Origin: Pseudomonadales bacterium
GTDB lineage: Bacteria; Pseudomonadota; Gammaproteobacteria; Pseudomonadales; Azotimanducaceae
Direction: 5' to 3'
Assembly (NCBI GenBank): GCA_012103505.1
Contig: WLWP01000002.1
Coordinates: 62,001-126,000, forward strand
DNA: 64,000 nucleotides
Position numbers and translations under genes: made by a program. Position 1 is the first letter of the stretch. Each line of letters opens with the position of its first letter. Positions 1-8,458 of the stretch are shown here, piece by piece. The notes under the pieces were generated by a model. That model saw only the letters and a program-made list of their open reading frames with translations. It did no database searches and was not told where the DNA came from.

Positions 1-2258
1 GGAGCGAGTATCAACGGCGAAGGCCAGGTCAGTGTGATTTGGTTTAAACCCGCCAACATGGGTGCATCTTCATTCAAGCCTGCCCCTCGGATATCCACAA
101 AATAGGGATAGTCCAGCATCACAAGATCCTGGAAGCTAAACCCTCCTGCTTGCCTTGTAACAGGAATTGGAAACGCACTGTTTTGCGGATCCATCACCAT
201 CGACCGGCCAATCTCAACACCATGGTGTTGCACCCAATCCTGCAAACCGCTATCCCGCGCAGAGGCGAGAAGTCCACCTTGGGAAAACTCGGCACCGAAG
301 CTACCAGCCCCAACGACCACAGTCCCGCCCTTCATCAAGTACTGATCCAGCGCAAACAATTTCTTATCGTCGAAACTAGACGGATCAACAACAACCACGA
401 CGTTCGCGTTCTCCGGCACTAAGCCAGATGCTAGATCGTCCCTCGTGACCTCAAAGTCACTGGAAATCTCACCTTCTAGTTGGTTGAATTCATTTCCGCG
501 TGGGGCGCCTTGTTGTTGCATGTACGGGGGCGGTGCTTGCGGCGCGCTCAGCACGACCGTTTTCAATAAACCGCTAGCGAAGCGCTTCAGCCCCTCGTCT
601 ATCCCACGCTTGAGGGATTCCGCAGACAAGCCTTCTGGGATGGGCACCTGTACGACAGTATCGGCACTCTGGAGCGTGAGGTAAAAATAGAATGATGTGT
701 CGTCAAAAAGACTCGCTGCCATTGGCTGAAAGCCATAGTTGGCGGCAATTTCTGCCGCGATCACCCCATCGTTGGCCTGCGGGTCGACAATATTAGAAGA
801 GAACTTTGTACCGCCCTCCTCTTGAACTTCTTGTAGTGTTTCAACCAGCAATTGTTTCAAGTCGACTAGTGGTTCGGGCAGCACATCGTCCGCTGATACA
901 TAACCCACAAACTCTACCGGATCGACAATGTTGGCAAAAACCGAGCTGCCACCTTGGAAGCCATACAGCACCCGCTTGATACTCCGAGTCATATCGAATT
1001 CCGGGTTCTTCAGTTGCACATCGATATCGGTTTCACCTTCGACTTTGACTTCGATCAGGTCTCGGAAACTCAAAACCTCATACTCATCGCCATACTGGAT
1101 CAAGATGTCCATGTAGGAATTCACTAAGCTTGCCTGATACCGATCTTGAATCTGGAACGGAACTGCCCGGATCCCATACTTGGTGTTCGCCTCATTCTCG
1201 AGCTCTGGGTCTTCAGCCGGATCGATGATTTCGACCCGAACCTGACCGTCCCCTGCGACTTCGTACTCCTCAAGCAGATCCTTCAAACGCGGTACCAATG
1301 GGGACAACAACGGGTGGGTCTTTTCGCTGAAGTAGCCGCGTATCAGTAGTGGCTCGCGTAATTGCTGCAGATAACCTTCGGTGGCACTCGAGATGGAATA
1401 AATCCGCCCTTCAGTCCAGTCGAACCGTAGTGCGGTAACTTGAGTCAGCCAAACGTTCGCCAGCAGCACGTTCAGCACTAAAAGCCCCGAGCCCAGCTGC
1501 CATTTGCGGTGGCGCGACGCATCGCCTTCAGCCGCCCACTTGCTGCGTTCCAGTGTGAATACGTTCAACGCGAGAAATGCGACGCTCACCGACACGTAGA
1601 AATAGAGATCTCTAAAATCCATCATGCCTCTGGTGATGGACTCGAATCTTGAACCACTACCGATAGAAATCAGAAAGTCGCGTAAGCCGGAGCCAAAGAG
1701 TTCCACAATTGCAGAGCTACCTAGCAAATAGAAGAGACCACAGACTAGGGTACTGCCAATCAGACTGACGATTTGACTGTCAGTCCTTGCACTGACAAAC
1801 AAACCGATCGCGAGGTAAGCACCACCAAGCAACAGTGCCGCGATATACCCAGCAATCACTGGCCCCCAATCTAGGTCACCTACCACCGCGACGGTCATGG
1901 GCAGAGGCAGCGTCAGCAAGAGCGCAAGTCCAAGCAACACCCAGCAAGCAAGGAACTTTCCAACAACGAATTCCCATGTACTCACAGGCAGTGTCGCGAC
2001 AAATTCCAGTGTCCCGCTCCGCCGCTCCTCGCTCCACATCCGCATGGTAAGCGCAGCAGTCAGAAAAATGAGCAGAACCGGTAGCCATTCAAACAGCGGG
2101 CGTACATCCGCAATGTTGCGTGCAAAAAATGTTTCGACCCAAAAGAAGAGAAAAAGCGTCGCAAGTAGAAACGCACCCAGAAAAAGATAGCCTATGGATG
2201 AAGCAAAGAAGAGCGTGAGCTCCTTGCTCGCTATCTGCCGAATAAGATCAAGCCGCAT
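1..2258 (-). CDS. ABC-2 permease fused to GldG-like domain (partial)
   Basis: This is the membrane part of an ABC exporter related to the gliding-type Gld system. It is open at the left edge, with 752 codons visible. Residues 1 to about 240 form an ABC-2 permease: a charged start (MRLDLIRQIASKEL), several hydrophobic helices, and the conserved cytoplasmic stretch around WSEERRSGTLEF. After about residue 255 comes another membrane helix and then a long soluble region of GldG type (DWTEGRIYSIS, later VVVVDPSSFDD). The ATG at 2258 overlaps the end of the ATPase gene by 11 bases, so the two are translationally coupled. Fused permease-GldG proteins are a known arrangement; the third partner, a DUF4340-type protein, would lie beyond the left edge. 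The transported substrate is unknown. Confidence 0.85.
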   Translation of the reverse strand, partial: MRLDLIRQIASKELTLFFASSIGYLFLGAFLLATLFLFFWVETFFARNIADVRPLFEWLPVLLIFLTAALTMRMWSEERRSGTLEFVATLPVSTWEFVVGKFLACWVLLGLALLLTLPLPMTVAVVGDLDWGPVIAGYIAALLLGGAYLAIGLFVSARTDSQIVSLIGSTLVCGLFYLLGSSAIVELFGSGLRDFLISIGSGSRFESITRGMMDFRDLYFYVSVSVAFLALNVFTLERSKWAAEGDASRHRKWQLGSGLLVLNVLLANVWLTQVTALRFDWTEGRIYSISSATEGYLQQLREPLLIRGYFSEKTHPLLSPLVPRLKDLLEEYEVAGDGQVRVEIIDPAEDPELENEANTKYGIRAVPFQIQDRYQASLVNSYMDILIQYGDEYEVLSFRDLIEVKVEGETDIDVQLKNPEFDMTRSIKRVLYGFQGGSSVFANIVDPVEFVGYVSADDVLPEPLVDLKQLLVETLQEVQEEGGTKFSSNIVDPQANDGVIAAEIAANYGFQPMAASLFDDTSFYFYLTLQSADTVVQVPIPEGLSAESLKRGIDEGLKRFASGLLKTVVLSAPQAPPPYMQQQGAPRGNEFNQLEGEISSDFEVTRDDLASGLVPENANVVVVVDPSSFDDKKLFALDQYLMKGGTVVVGAGSFGAEFSQGGLLASARDSGLQDWVQHHGVEIGRSMVMDPQNSAFPIPVTRQAGGFSFQDLVMLDYPYFVDIRGAGLNEDAPMLAGLNQITLTWPSPLILA

Positions 2259-3165
2259 CGATGACCTCCTCTGCTTGATTGGCTTCGGTAAATATAGCCT
2301 CGAGATCTCGACTCTCTGGGGCTAAAGAATAGATCGGTACATCAGCTCCGACGAGCGCTGCAGCGATCGCCGAAATGGCATTGGTGCCCTCCCCTTGCAG
2401 CTCAATCGACCAAGCACCGTCGCCCAAGGAAGTTGTTTCTTGCACACTAGCAAGCCCCCTCAGAATGGCGTCAACCGCGGCATCTTCGTTGGTACGTAAA
2501 TGCGCCTGGGTTGAACGCTGTAGATCCGACAGACGTTCATCAACAACCAATTTTCCACCTCGCACGATGAGAGCGCGATCACACACGGCGCTGACCTCTT
2601 GCATGATGTGCGTCGACAAAATCACTGTCGCCTGTTGGGCTAAATTGCGAATTAACGCCCGCATATGTTGAATCTGATTGGGATCTAGACCGTTAGAGGG
2701 CTCATCGAGAATCAGAAATTTCGGTTTGTGCAAAATTGCCTGGGCAACACCAAGCCGCTGTTTGTAACCTCGCGATAGCGTGTCGATACGCTCAAACGCT
2801 TTATCAGCGAGTTGTGTCGAGTCGAGCGCATCGGGCACAGTTGCCTGCGGATCGAGGCCACGTAGTTGCGCCGTATGAGCAAGGTAATCCGCAACCGTCA
2901 GTTCGGGGTAAATGGGCAAGCTCTCCGGTAAATACCCCATCTTAGCTTGCACAGCCAACGGTTCTGATTGGACATCGATACCATCCACCAATACTTCGCC
3001 AGACGAAGGTTCGATGTAACCTGTAAGCATTTTCATGATGGTGGTCTTGCCAGCTCCGTTGTGTCCCAACAGACCAACCACCTCACCTGGTGAAATCGAA
3101 AACGACACACCATCCACGGCGGCGAATTCGCCATACCGTCTTACGAGTTGCCTAGCTTCAATCAT
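2248..3165 (-). CDS. ABC transporter ATP-binding protein, GldA-like
   Basis: This is the ATPase subunit of the exporter whose permease follows it. In the 305 residues are the Walker A motif GHNGAGKTT near residue 35, the Q-loop near GYLPESLPIYPELT, the signature LSRGYKQRLGVAQA, the Walker B and D-loop FLILDEPSNGLDP, and the H-loop STHIMQEV. The stretch after about residue 220 is the C-terminal extension usual for CcmA/GldA-type ATPases. The ATG at 3165 has a strong ribosome site (GGAAAAGGAGAAGAG just before it), so expression of the pair starts here. The stop codon overlaps the permease start by 11 bases. Confidence 0.93.
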   Translation of the reverse strand: MIEARQLVRRYGEFAAVDGVSFSISPGEVVGLLGHNGAGKTTIMKMLTGYIEPSSGEVLVDGIDVQSEPLAVQAKMGYLPESLPIYPELTVADYLAHTAQLRGLDPQATVPDALDSTQLADKAFERIDTLSRGYKQRLGVAQAILHKPKFLILDEPSNGLDPNQIQHMRALIRNLAQQATVILSTHIMQEVSAVCDRALIVRGGKLVVDERLSDLQRSTQAHLRTNEDAAVDAILRGLASVQETTSLGDGAWSIELQGEGTNAISAIAAALVGADVPIYSLAPESRDLEAIFTEANQAEEVIDAA

Positions 3166-3294
3166 CTCTTCTCCTTTTCCTAGGTGCGCAAAAATAATTT
3201 CTTCGTCAGAAATTTCAACCCTTAATCGCTCTTCTCGTTCAACAAATTGATAAGATCAAAAGCCAAACAATGCGAATCCACTCTTGGAGCCGAA

Positions 3295-3906
3295 ATGCCC
3301 GCAAGCACACGTTTAGAGATAGAAGGTCCCGCAGGCAGTCTCGAAGCCAACATGACTGAAGCGGAGGCAAGTATTGGTGTTACTGCCATACTTTGCCACC
3401 CTCACCCACTTTATGGCGGCTCGATGCAAGACGCCGTGCTTGAAACGTCTGCCAGTGTGCTTCTCGATCACGGCGTCGGCTGCCTTCGCTTCAACTTTCG
3501 TGGCGTTGGTGCAAGTACCGGACAACATGACAAAGGTATCGGCGAGGTAGACGATCTCGCCGCAGTGCACGGCTGGGTAAGTCGCGAATATCCGGACCAC
3601 AAAATTTGGCTGCTTGGCTATTCGTTTGGCGCCAATGTCGTTTGGCGCGCCAAGGATGCTCTCAACCCCGCCCATACAATACTCGTTGCACCACCGGTTG
3701 GCGCGATGGAGTTTACAGAATCGACCAATGAATCGTCGGTCTATGCGATTGCCGGGGATCGCGATGACTTTGTCAAGGAAGCCAATCTACAAAAACTTAT
3801 GGTGGGGCAGGCACATATCATTGCAGGCGCAGACCACTTTTTCAGCGGCCACCACAGGGAACTGGTCGATGCGGTAGGTCAGGCGATCGCTCCTGCCCTA
3901 CGTTAG
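3295..3906 (+). CDS. alpha/beta hydrolase of the COG2945 type
   Basis: This small, cap-less alpha/beta hydrolase has about 203 residues from the chosen start. An upstream ATG at 3247 is open in frame, but the ATG at 3295 is preceded by GGAG at the right spacing and begins where family members begin. Seen are the oxyanion-loop motif CHPHPLYGGSM, the strand FNFRGVGASTG, the nucleophile elbow GYSFGA with the catalytic Ser, and the late His in the stretch GADHFFSGH. Proteins of this type are short serine hydrolases of unknown natural substrate. The gene is transcribed away from the ABC operon and converges on the NnrU-like gene, 20 bases away. Confidence 0.8.
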   Translation: MPASTRLEIEGPAGSLEANMTEAEASIGVTAILCHPHPLYGGSMQDAVLETSASVLLDHGVGCLRFNFRGVGASTGQHDKGIGEVDDLAAVHGWVSREYPDHKIWLLGYSFGANVVWRAKDALNPAHTILVAPPVGAMEFTESTNESSVYAIAGDRDDFVKEANLQKLMVGQAHIIAGADHFFSGHHRELVDAVGQAIAPALR

Positions 3907-3926
3907 AACATCGCCTAAAAGATCAA

Positions 3927-4607
3927 CTAGAAGATCACCGTGCCGGTGAATGATTCATGGAAATACCAAAGGGCAGCGTAGCCAACCGCACCAATAACCA
4001 CCGGCAGCCACAGCTCACTGAGCTTCAGCTTGTTTCGCCCTGAGAAGATTGCGGCAAAAGGAATATTCGACGTCACTGCGGCATAGGCTTGCCACGCCGC
4101 GCCAAACTCACGTGCTTTCTTCATGTCCATGAGGAAGCCACCTGCCAAACTCAAAAGCCCAAAAGCACTAAAAAACACGATCGATACCAAATCGCCGTTC
4201 ACAACGATATGGCTCGCGGCCCAAAGAACAACGCCCCATTGCAGAGGATGGCGGGTAATCCGAGTTACCCCACGCGCAAGCTCCTGGGCGCCTTCTTCTT
4301 CCAGCTCCGCTCCAACCATCGTCGGATTGCGCACCAAGAAACCACCCAGAATGAAAATCAGAGCGACGGGCATCATTACTTTGGGCACCCAAAACATATC
4401 CGGATTTGGAAGCCAGAAGTAAACCTCTCGGGGTACTTCCGTATAGACATAGATCAGGTAAACAAACGCCGCCGTCGCGATAAGAGAATAGAGACCCAGG
4501 AATCCTGTAGGTCCAACAGCGCGCACCATGACCCCACGCAAGGGCGTGCTGGAAATGCCTAGATGTGTGCCGAGCCATATCAGCGCCGCTAAAGTTATCT
4601 CAGTCAT
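3927..4607 (-). CDS. NnrU-like integral membrane protein
   Basis: This 226-residue protein is almost entirely hydrophobic helices, six or so, with the His-rich loop RHPLQWGVVLWAASHIVVNG near residues 118-140. That loop and the spacing of the helices match the NnrU family, named from nitric-oxide reductase gene neighbourhoods; similar proteins often lie far from denitrification genes, and none are visible here. The distant relation to isoprenylcysteine-type methyltransferases suggests a membrane enzyme, but this is inference. The gene starts 14 bases after the alpha/beta hydrolase gene ends and so is probably its cotranscribed neighbour. Confidence 0.8.
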   Translation of the reverse strand: MTEITLAALIWLGTHLGISSTPLRGVMVRAVGPTGFLGLYSLIATAAFVYLIYVYTEVPREVYFWLPNPDMFWVPKVMMPVALIFILGGFLVRNPTMVGAELEEEGAQELARGVTRITRHPLQWGVVLWAASHIVVNGDLVSIVFFSAFGLLSLAGGFLMDMKKAREFGAAWQAYAAVTSNIPFAAIFSGRNKLKLSELWLPVVIGAVGYAALWYFHESFTGTVIF

Positions 4608-4621
4608 AGTCCGACCTCCTC

Positions 4622-5413
4622 TTAAACTCCAACAAAGTTACTCAGGGCATCCAAAACCTGATTCGGCTGTTCACTCAACATCGCGTGACCGGATCCTTCA
4701 AGCATCACCGTATGCTCGGAGCCTACAACACTGGCAACCTTGAGACCCGACTTCGCCGCAGTCATCTTGTCGTCGCTGCCGACAATTACCAGCGACCTCT
4801 GTGCAAGCTCACGCGAATCTCGCTCGTAAGCGTTACAGGCGGCCAAGTCCGCGTGATATGTATCTTCACCCATCCGCTCAAGCCACCGTTCGCCACTGTT
4901 GAAATTGCTCAACCCTGGATTTTGACTCGCACCAATGCGTCCGACCGTTGAGTGACTCCAAGTATTCGCCATTTCAAACGCCGCATGATGATTATCTTTC
5001 GCGGCATTGAGCAATGGCGGTCCCACCGGCATTGGCGCAGAAGTCCCAAGTAGACAAACCTGATCAATCAAATCAACGTGCCTATCAGCAGCCGCGAGCG
5101 TCACCAATGAACCAAGGCTGTGGCCGACCAACGTTGTCTTGACCTCGCTCGGCACGAGCTCACCAATCAACTCTGCCACCCAATCAGCCATCTCCTCAAT
5201 CGAACTCAAAGCCGGACCTTCACTGCCTCCGTGCGCAGGTAAATCAGGTGCAATAACTCGATAGCCATGCCGGGCAAAGTACCTTGCCGGCATAACCCAA
5301 ACACTATGATCGAAGCCTGCACCATGGATAAATACGATCGCATCAGCACCATCTTTTGGATGGCCACTGCCGATCCCGTAACAAGCCTCACCATTACCTA
5401 GATTGATTCTCAT
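4622..5413 (-). CDS. alpha/beta hydrolase
   Basis: This 263-residue serine hydrolase has the classic layout: the HG-type oxyanion motif in FIHGAGFDHSVW near residue 30, APDLPAHGGS near residue 57, the nucleophile elbow GHSLGS near residue 98, an acid in IVGSDDKMT, and the catalytic His in LEGSGHAMLSEQP near residue 243. A helical cap lies between about residues 120 and 190. The start codon overlaps the stop of metY by 4 bases (ATGA), so translation is coupled to that gene. Family members include esterases, C-C hydrolases and lactonases; nothing here fixes the substrate. An acyl-homoserine ester role next to MetY is possible but speculative. Confidence 0.85.
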   Translation of the reverse strand: MRINLGNGEACYGIGSGHPKDGADAIVFIHGAGFDHSVWVMPARYFARHGYRVIAPDLPAHGGSEGPALSSIEEMADWVAELIGELVPSEVKTTLVGHSLGSLVTLAAADRHVDLIDQVCLLGTSAPMPVGPPLLNAAKDNHHAAFEMANTWSHSTVGRIGASQNPGLSNFNSGERWLERMGEDTYHADLAACNAYERDSRELAQRSLVIVGSDDKMTAAKSGLKVASVVGSEHTVMLEGSGHAMLSEQPNQVLDALSNFVGV

Positions 5414-6741
5414 GAACGTTTCTCGTTGCCTGCAGCCTTCTCTACCACGCGAAGTGCAGCCTTCAGATCGCCGATCAAGTCAGCAGGGTCTTCTAAGCCA
5501 ACGCTCACCCGGACCATGCCCGCAGCGATACCCGACGCCGCGAGTGCTTCCGGATCCACTCGGTGGTGGGTCGTGCTTGCTGGGTGTATGACAAGGGATT
5601 TCGCATCACCGATATTTGCCAGGTGAGAGAAGAGCTCTAGATTCTCTATTAGCGTACGCCCAGCCTCTCTACCACCTCGGATAACAAAGCTAAAAACAGC
5701 GCCTGGACCCTTGGGCAGAATTTCTTGCGCGAGATCATAATCTGGGTGATTAGGTAAGCCCGGGTAGCTAATCGACTCGACCAAGGGATGACCGGCTAAA
5801 AACTCAACAACTGCGTGTGTGTTGGCAACGTGCTTATCCATACGCAATGACAGCGTCTCAATGCCTTGTAGGATCTGAAAAGCCGTCAGGGGCGCCATAC
5901 ACGCGCCGAAGTCACGAATACCTTCCTTCCTCGCGCGCGTGATGAAAGCCTGTGGACCGAACTCCTCAGCAAAGACAAGATCGTGAAAACCATCATAAGG
6001 CTCGGTGAGGGTGGGAAACTTGCCACTTCCCTCCCAATCAAACGTGCCGCCATCGATAATCACCCCACCGATCACCACACCATGTCCACTCAGAAACTTA
6101 GTAGCAGAGTGCATCACCAAATCGGCACCTAGCTCAATCGGTTTACATAAGTAGGGCGTGGCAAATGTCGCATCTACGAGCAAAGGTAAGCCAGCAGCAT
6201 GGGCAATCTTTGCCAGCTCTGGCACGTTCAGCACCTCAAGTCCCGGATTGCCAAGAATTTCGCCAAAGACGAGCTTGGTGTTTGGTTGTATCGCCGCTTG
6301 GAAGGCACCCATATCACGTGGATCGACAAACGTTGTCTCGATGCCAAAGCGCTTTAGCGTGTACTCCAACAAATTGTGCGTACCACCGTAAAGTGAGCGA
6401 GAAGACACAATGTGATCTCCCGCTCCTAACAAGGTAACCACCGCTAAGTGCATCGCCGCCTGGCCACTCGCAGTAACAATAGCTCCCACACCATGATCTA
6501 AGGCAGCCATCCGTTCTTCCAGAACGGCATTCGTTGGATTGGAAAGACGAGAGTAAACATGCCCGGCTCTTTCAATATTGAATAATCCGGCGGCAAAATC
6601 AGAATCCGGAAACACGAACGAAGCGGACTGATAAATCGGCACCGCCCGCGCCCCCGTGGTCGGATCCGGACTTTGCCCGGCGTGCAGGGTCAATGTGTCG
6701 AAACCTATTGGCTTCGGCCCTCGGTGGTCAGATGCGCTCAT
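5410..6741 (-). CDS. metY: O-acetylhomoserine aminocarboxypropyltransferase / sulfhydrylase
   Basis: This PLP-dependent Cys/Met metabolism enzyme converts O-acetyl- (or succinyl-) homoserine plus sulfide or a thiol to homocysteine or a related product. The 443-residue length from the chosen ATG at 6741 fits MetY and is longer than MetB or MetC. That ATG is preceded by AGGGAAAGC; an upstream ATG at 6810 would add 23 residues that do not look conserved. Seen are GFDTLTLHAGQSPDPTTGAR, the RLSNPTNAVLEERMAALD stretch, TASGQAAMHLA, and the PLP lysine in SATKFLSGHGVVIGG. The gene is divergent from the selenoprotein candidate across a 93-base gap. The enzyme could also accept selenide in principle. 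Confidence 0.92.
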   Translation of the reverse strand: MSASDHRGPKPIGFDTLTLHAGQSPDPTTGARAVPIYQSASFVFPDSDFAAGLFNIERAGHVYSRLSNPTNAVLEERMAALDHGVGAIVTASGQAAMHLAVVTLLGAGDHIVSSRSLYGGTHNLLEYTLKRFGIETTFVDPRDMGAFQAAIQPNTKLVFGEILGNPGLEVLNVPELAKIAHAAGLPLLVDATFATPYLCKPIELGADLVMHSATKFLSGHGVVIGGVIIDGGTFDWEGSGKFPTLTEPYDGFHDLVFAEEFGPQAFITRARKEGIRDFGACMAPLTAFQILQGIETLSLRMDKHVANTHAVVEFLAGHPLVESISYPGLPNHPDYDLAQEILPKGPGAVFSFVIRGGREAGRTLIENLELFSHLANIGDAKSLVIHPASTTHHRVDPEALAASGIAAGMVRVSVGLEDPADLIGDLKAALRVVEKAAGNEKRS

Positions 6742-6834
6742 GCTTTCCCTTTGCTGTAAGCAGATCAGATTGTCCGGTTTGCGGGGTAGAATCAAGTCAC
6801 ATACACTCAAGTCTCTTCATTCCAGGGACCGGCC

Positions 6835-7899
6835 ATGTATCCTGCGCACCTGCCTCTTGCACAACACCTACGAGACAGCCATCTCCAGTCTTGGACTCAA
6901 ATTGGCTCTCCCGGTGACTTCTTTTCAGCCCGTGATCGTATTGAAATGGTCAGAGTTGCGCGTGATGCCACACTCTGTGAATTTTGTGAGGATCGCAAAG
7001 CGGCACTGAGTCCAAATGCACTCGCTGGTGAACACTTATCCGGCTCGTCCCTACCTAATGTCATCGTCGATATGATCCACCGGATACGCACCGATCCTGG
7101 ACGCCTCACAAAATCCTGGTTTGATCGAATAACCAGAGAGATATCTCAACAAGAATATGTAGAGATTGTCAGCGTTGTGAATTCCTCTGTCATCATCGAC
7201 ACCTTGCACAACTCGCTGGGACTCGGTGTCCCGACTCTGCCAACAGCCAAACCGGGAAGACCGCAAAAGTCCTACAACACTGGCGCAGTCGATGATGGCG
7301 CTTGGTTACCCATTCTCGCCACGGAAGTGGCGATGGCTGATACCGGTCTCCCACGAGTACCGAACATCGCTCGATCCCTAGGTCTTGTTCCCAGCGCGGT
7401 CGACCTCTTCTTTACAACGTTCCGACCGCACTACGCGCTCAAAGACATCCACCTGTCAATTTCACAAGCGCAAGCTGAGTTCGTCGCATCGAGAGTCTCG
7501 GCGCTCAATGAGTGTTTTTACTGAACCACCTCGCACACCATGCTGCTCCGGGCGAGCGGCCAGCAAGAAAACAAAGAGTACGAGTTAAACAGCGTGACCT
7601 CCGAGGACCAAAGTTCAGGCGTGGCTAACGAAGAGCATCTTCGTGCTCTCACAGAGGCTGCTATTTCAGGGGACTGGCTCGCACTGCCAAAAATACGCGA
7701 CCGGGCAGAGCTTGCAATGGGACTGCAAAATACCGTCGATGTATTGGTGGTCGCAGCGGCTTTCAACGGTATTACTAGGGTTGCAGACGCGACCGGTATC
7801 CCATTAGACCAAAACACTGCTGATGTAACGACAGAAATGCGCGAAGCGACGGGTATCCAACGATTTAACTATGCGGAAAAAACACAACGGTATGGTTAG
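6835..7899 (+). CDS. AhpD-like peroxidase with in-frame TGA, likely selenocysteine protein
   Basis: One frame runs from the ATG at 6835 to the stop at 7899 with a single TGA at 7522-7524, giving 354 residues if that TGA is read as selenocysteine. Around it the protein reads ALNECFY-U-TTSHTMLLRASG: C227, U230 and H234 fall exactly on the CxxC...H active site of the AhpD/carboxymuconolactone decarboxylase fold. The part after the TGA is ordinary family sequence, including AAFNGITRVADATGIPLD. An N-terminal pair C48-E-F-C51 looks like a second, diverged half. Known for the family: an AhpD-like CxxU selenoprotein was described from ocean metagenomes. A hairpin follows at 7542-7560, and SelU is encoded elsewhere in the window. 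The likely role is thiol- or selenol-based reduction of peroxides. A conventional reading would split this into a 229- and a 119-residue protein. Confidence 0.85.
7542..7560 (+). promoter_or_regulatory. bacterial SECIS-like hairpin
   Basis: Beginning 17 bases after the TGA, the arms GCTGCTC (7542-7548) and GAGCGGC (7554-7560) form seven consecutive pairs, one of them G-U, around the 5-base loop CGGGC. Bacterial SECIS elements sit inside the coding region just after UGA and present a short stem with G in the first loop positions, at about this distance, to SelB. The match is by eye. The pairing is GC-rich and could occur by chance, so it supports rather than proves Sec insertion. Confidence 0.6.
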
Positions 7900-8399
7900 T
7901 TCCTATAGTCCATTTCGCGTTCGTGATTTTCGGCAGATATTTGTTCGTTAAGCGTCCACCAATCGTAAACGATGCCAAGAAAGAATAGGCCGAACGTAAA
8001 GAGGTACAGCACACCGGTGCCATTTTTGCCCATGTAAAAGCGGTGCAAGTCTAAAAAACCAAGAAACGTGAGCAAGACCCACGCTGCCGTGTAGTGGACT
8101 TCCCCTTCGCGATAGCGACGGTCTGCAGATTCTTCCAAGGACGGCATAAGAAAAAGGTCAACGATCCAACCAATGCCGAGCAAACCCAGCGTCAGCAGAT
8201 AGATCGTACCGCTGACTGGTCTGCCGAAGTAAAACCGATGCGCACCAAAAATGCCAAAGATCCACAACACGTAGCCAACAAACAGGCTGTGGGTATCATT
8301 GCCATAGTCCTGGTCGTCAAAACCGTAGTCCAGATCGTTGTCGTACTCGTACCTATCGTTTTCACGCACGTCGTATACGTACCTTGCGGTGCCGCCCAT
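7896..8399 (-). CDS. double TM2-domain membrane protein
   Basis: This 167-residue protein opens with an acidic, Tyr/Asp-rich stretch of about 30 residues and then holds two TM2-type helical hairpins. The first has FGIFGAHRFYFGRPVSGTIY near residues 50-70 and the second FLGFLDLHRFYMGKNGTG near residues 113-130, each followed by a LFT/LTLGL helix and a short charged end. TM2 domains are two-helix membrane units of unknown function; two copies in one chain are common in Gammaproteobacteria. The 3' end overlaps the selenoprotein gene by 4 bases, in convergent orientation. Confidence 0.85.
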   Translation of the reverse strand: MGGTARYVYDVRENDRYEYDNDLDYGFDDQDYGNDTHSLFVGYVLWIFGIFGAHRFYFGRPVSGTIYLLTLGLLGIGWIVDLFLMPSLEESADRRYREGEVHYTAAWVLLTFLGFLDLHRFYMGKNGTGVLYLFTFGLFFLGIVYDWWTLNEQISAENHEREMDYRN

Positions 8400-8458
8400 T
8401 CGCAGTTGTCCTAGTCTATGCTCCTATTTGGACTGTCGCTCATAGGCGGAAATTAGTT

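Noticed and set aside
7521..7540. The TGA as a plain nonsense mutation splitting the AhpD-like gene
   Set aside because: The TGA sits exactly on the active-site Cys position, downstream family sequence is intact, a hairpin follows, and SelU shows selenium use. Cannot be fully excluded without the selB/selC check.
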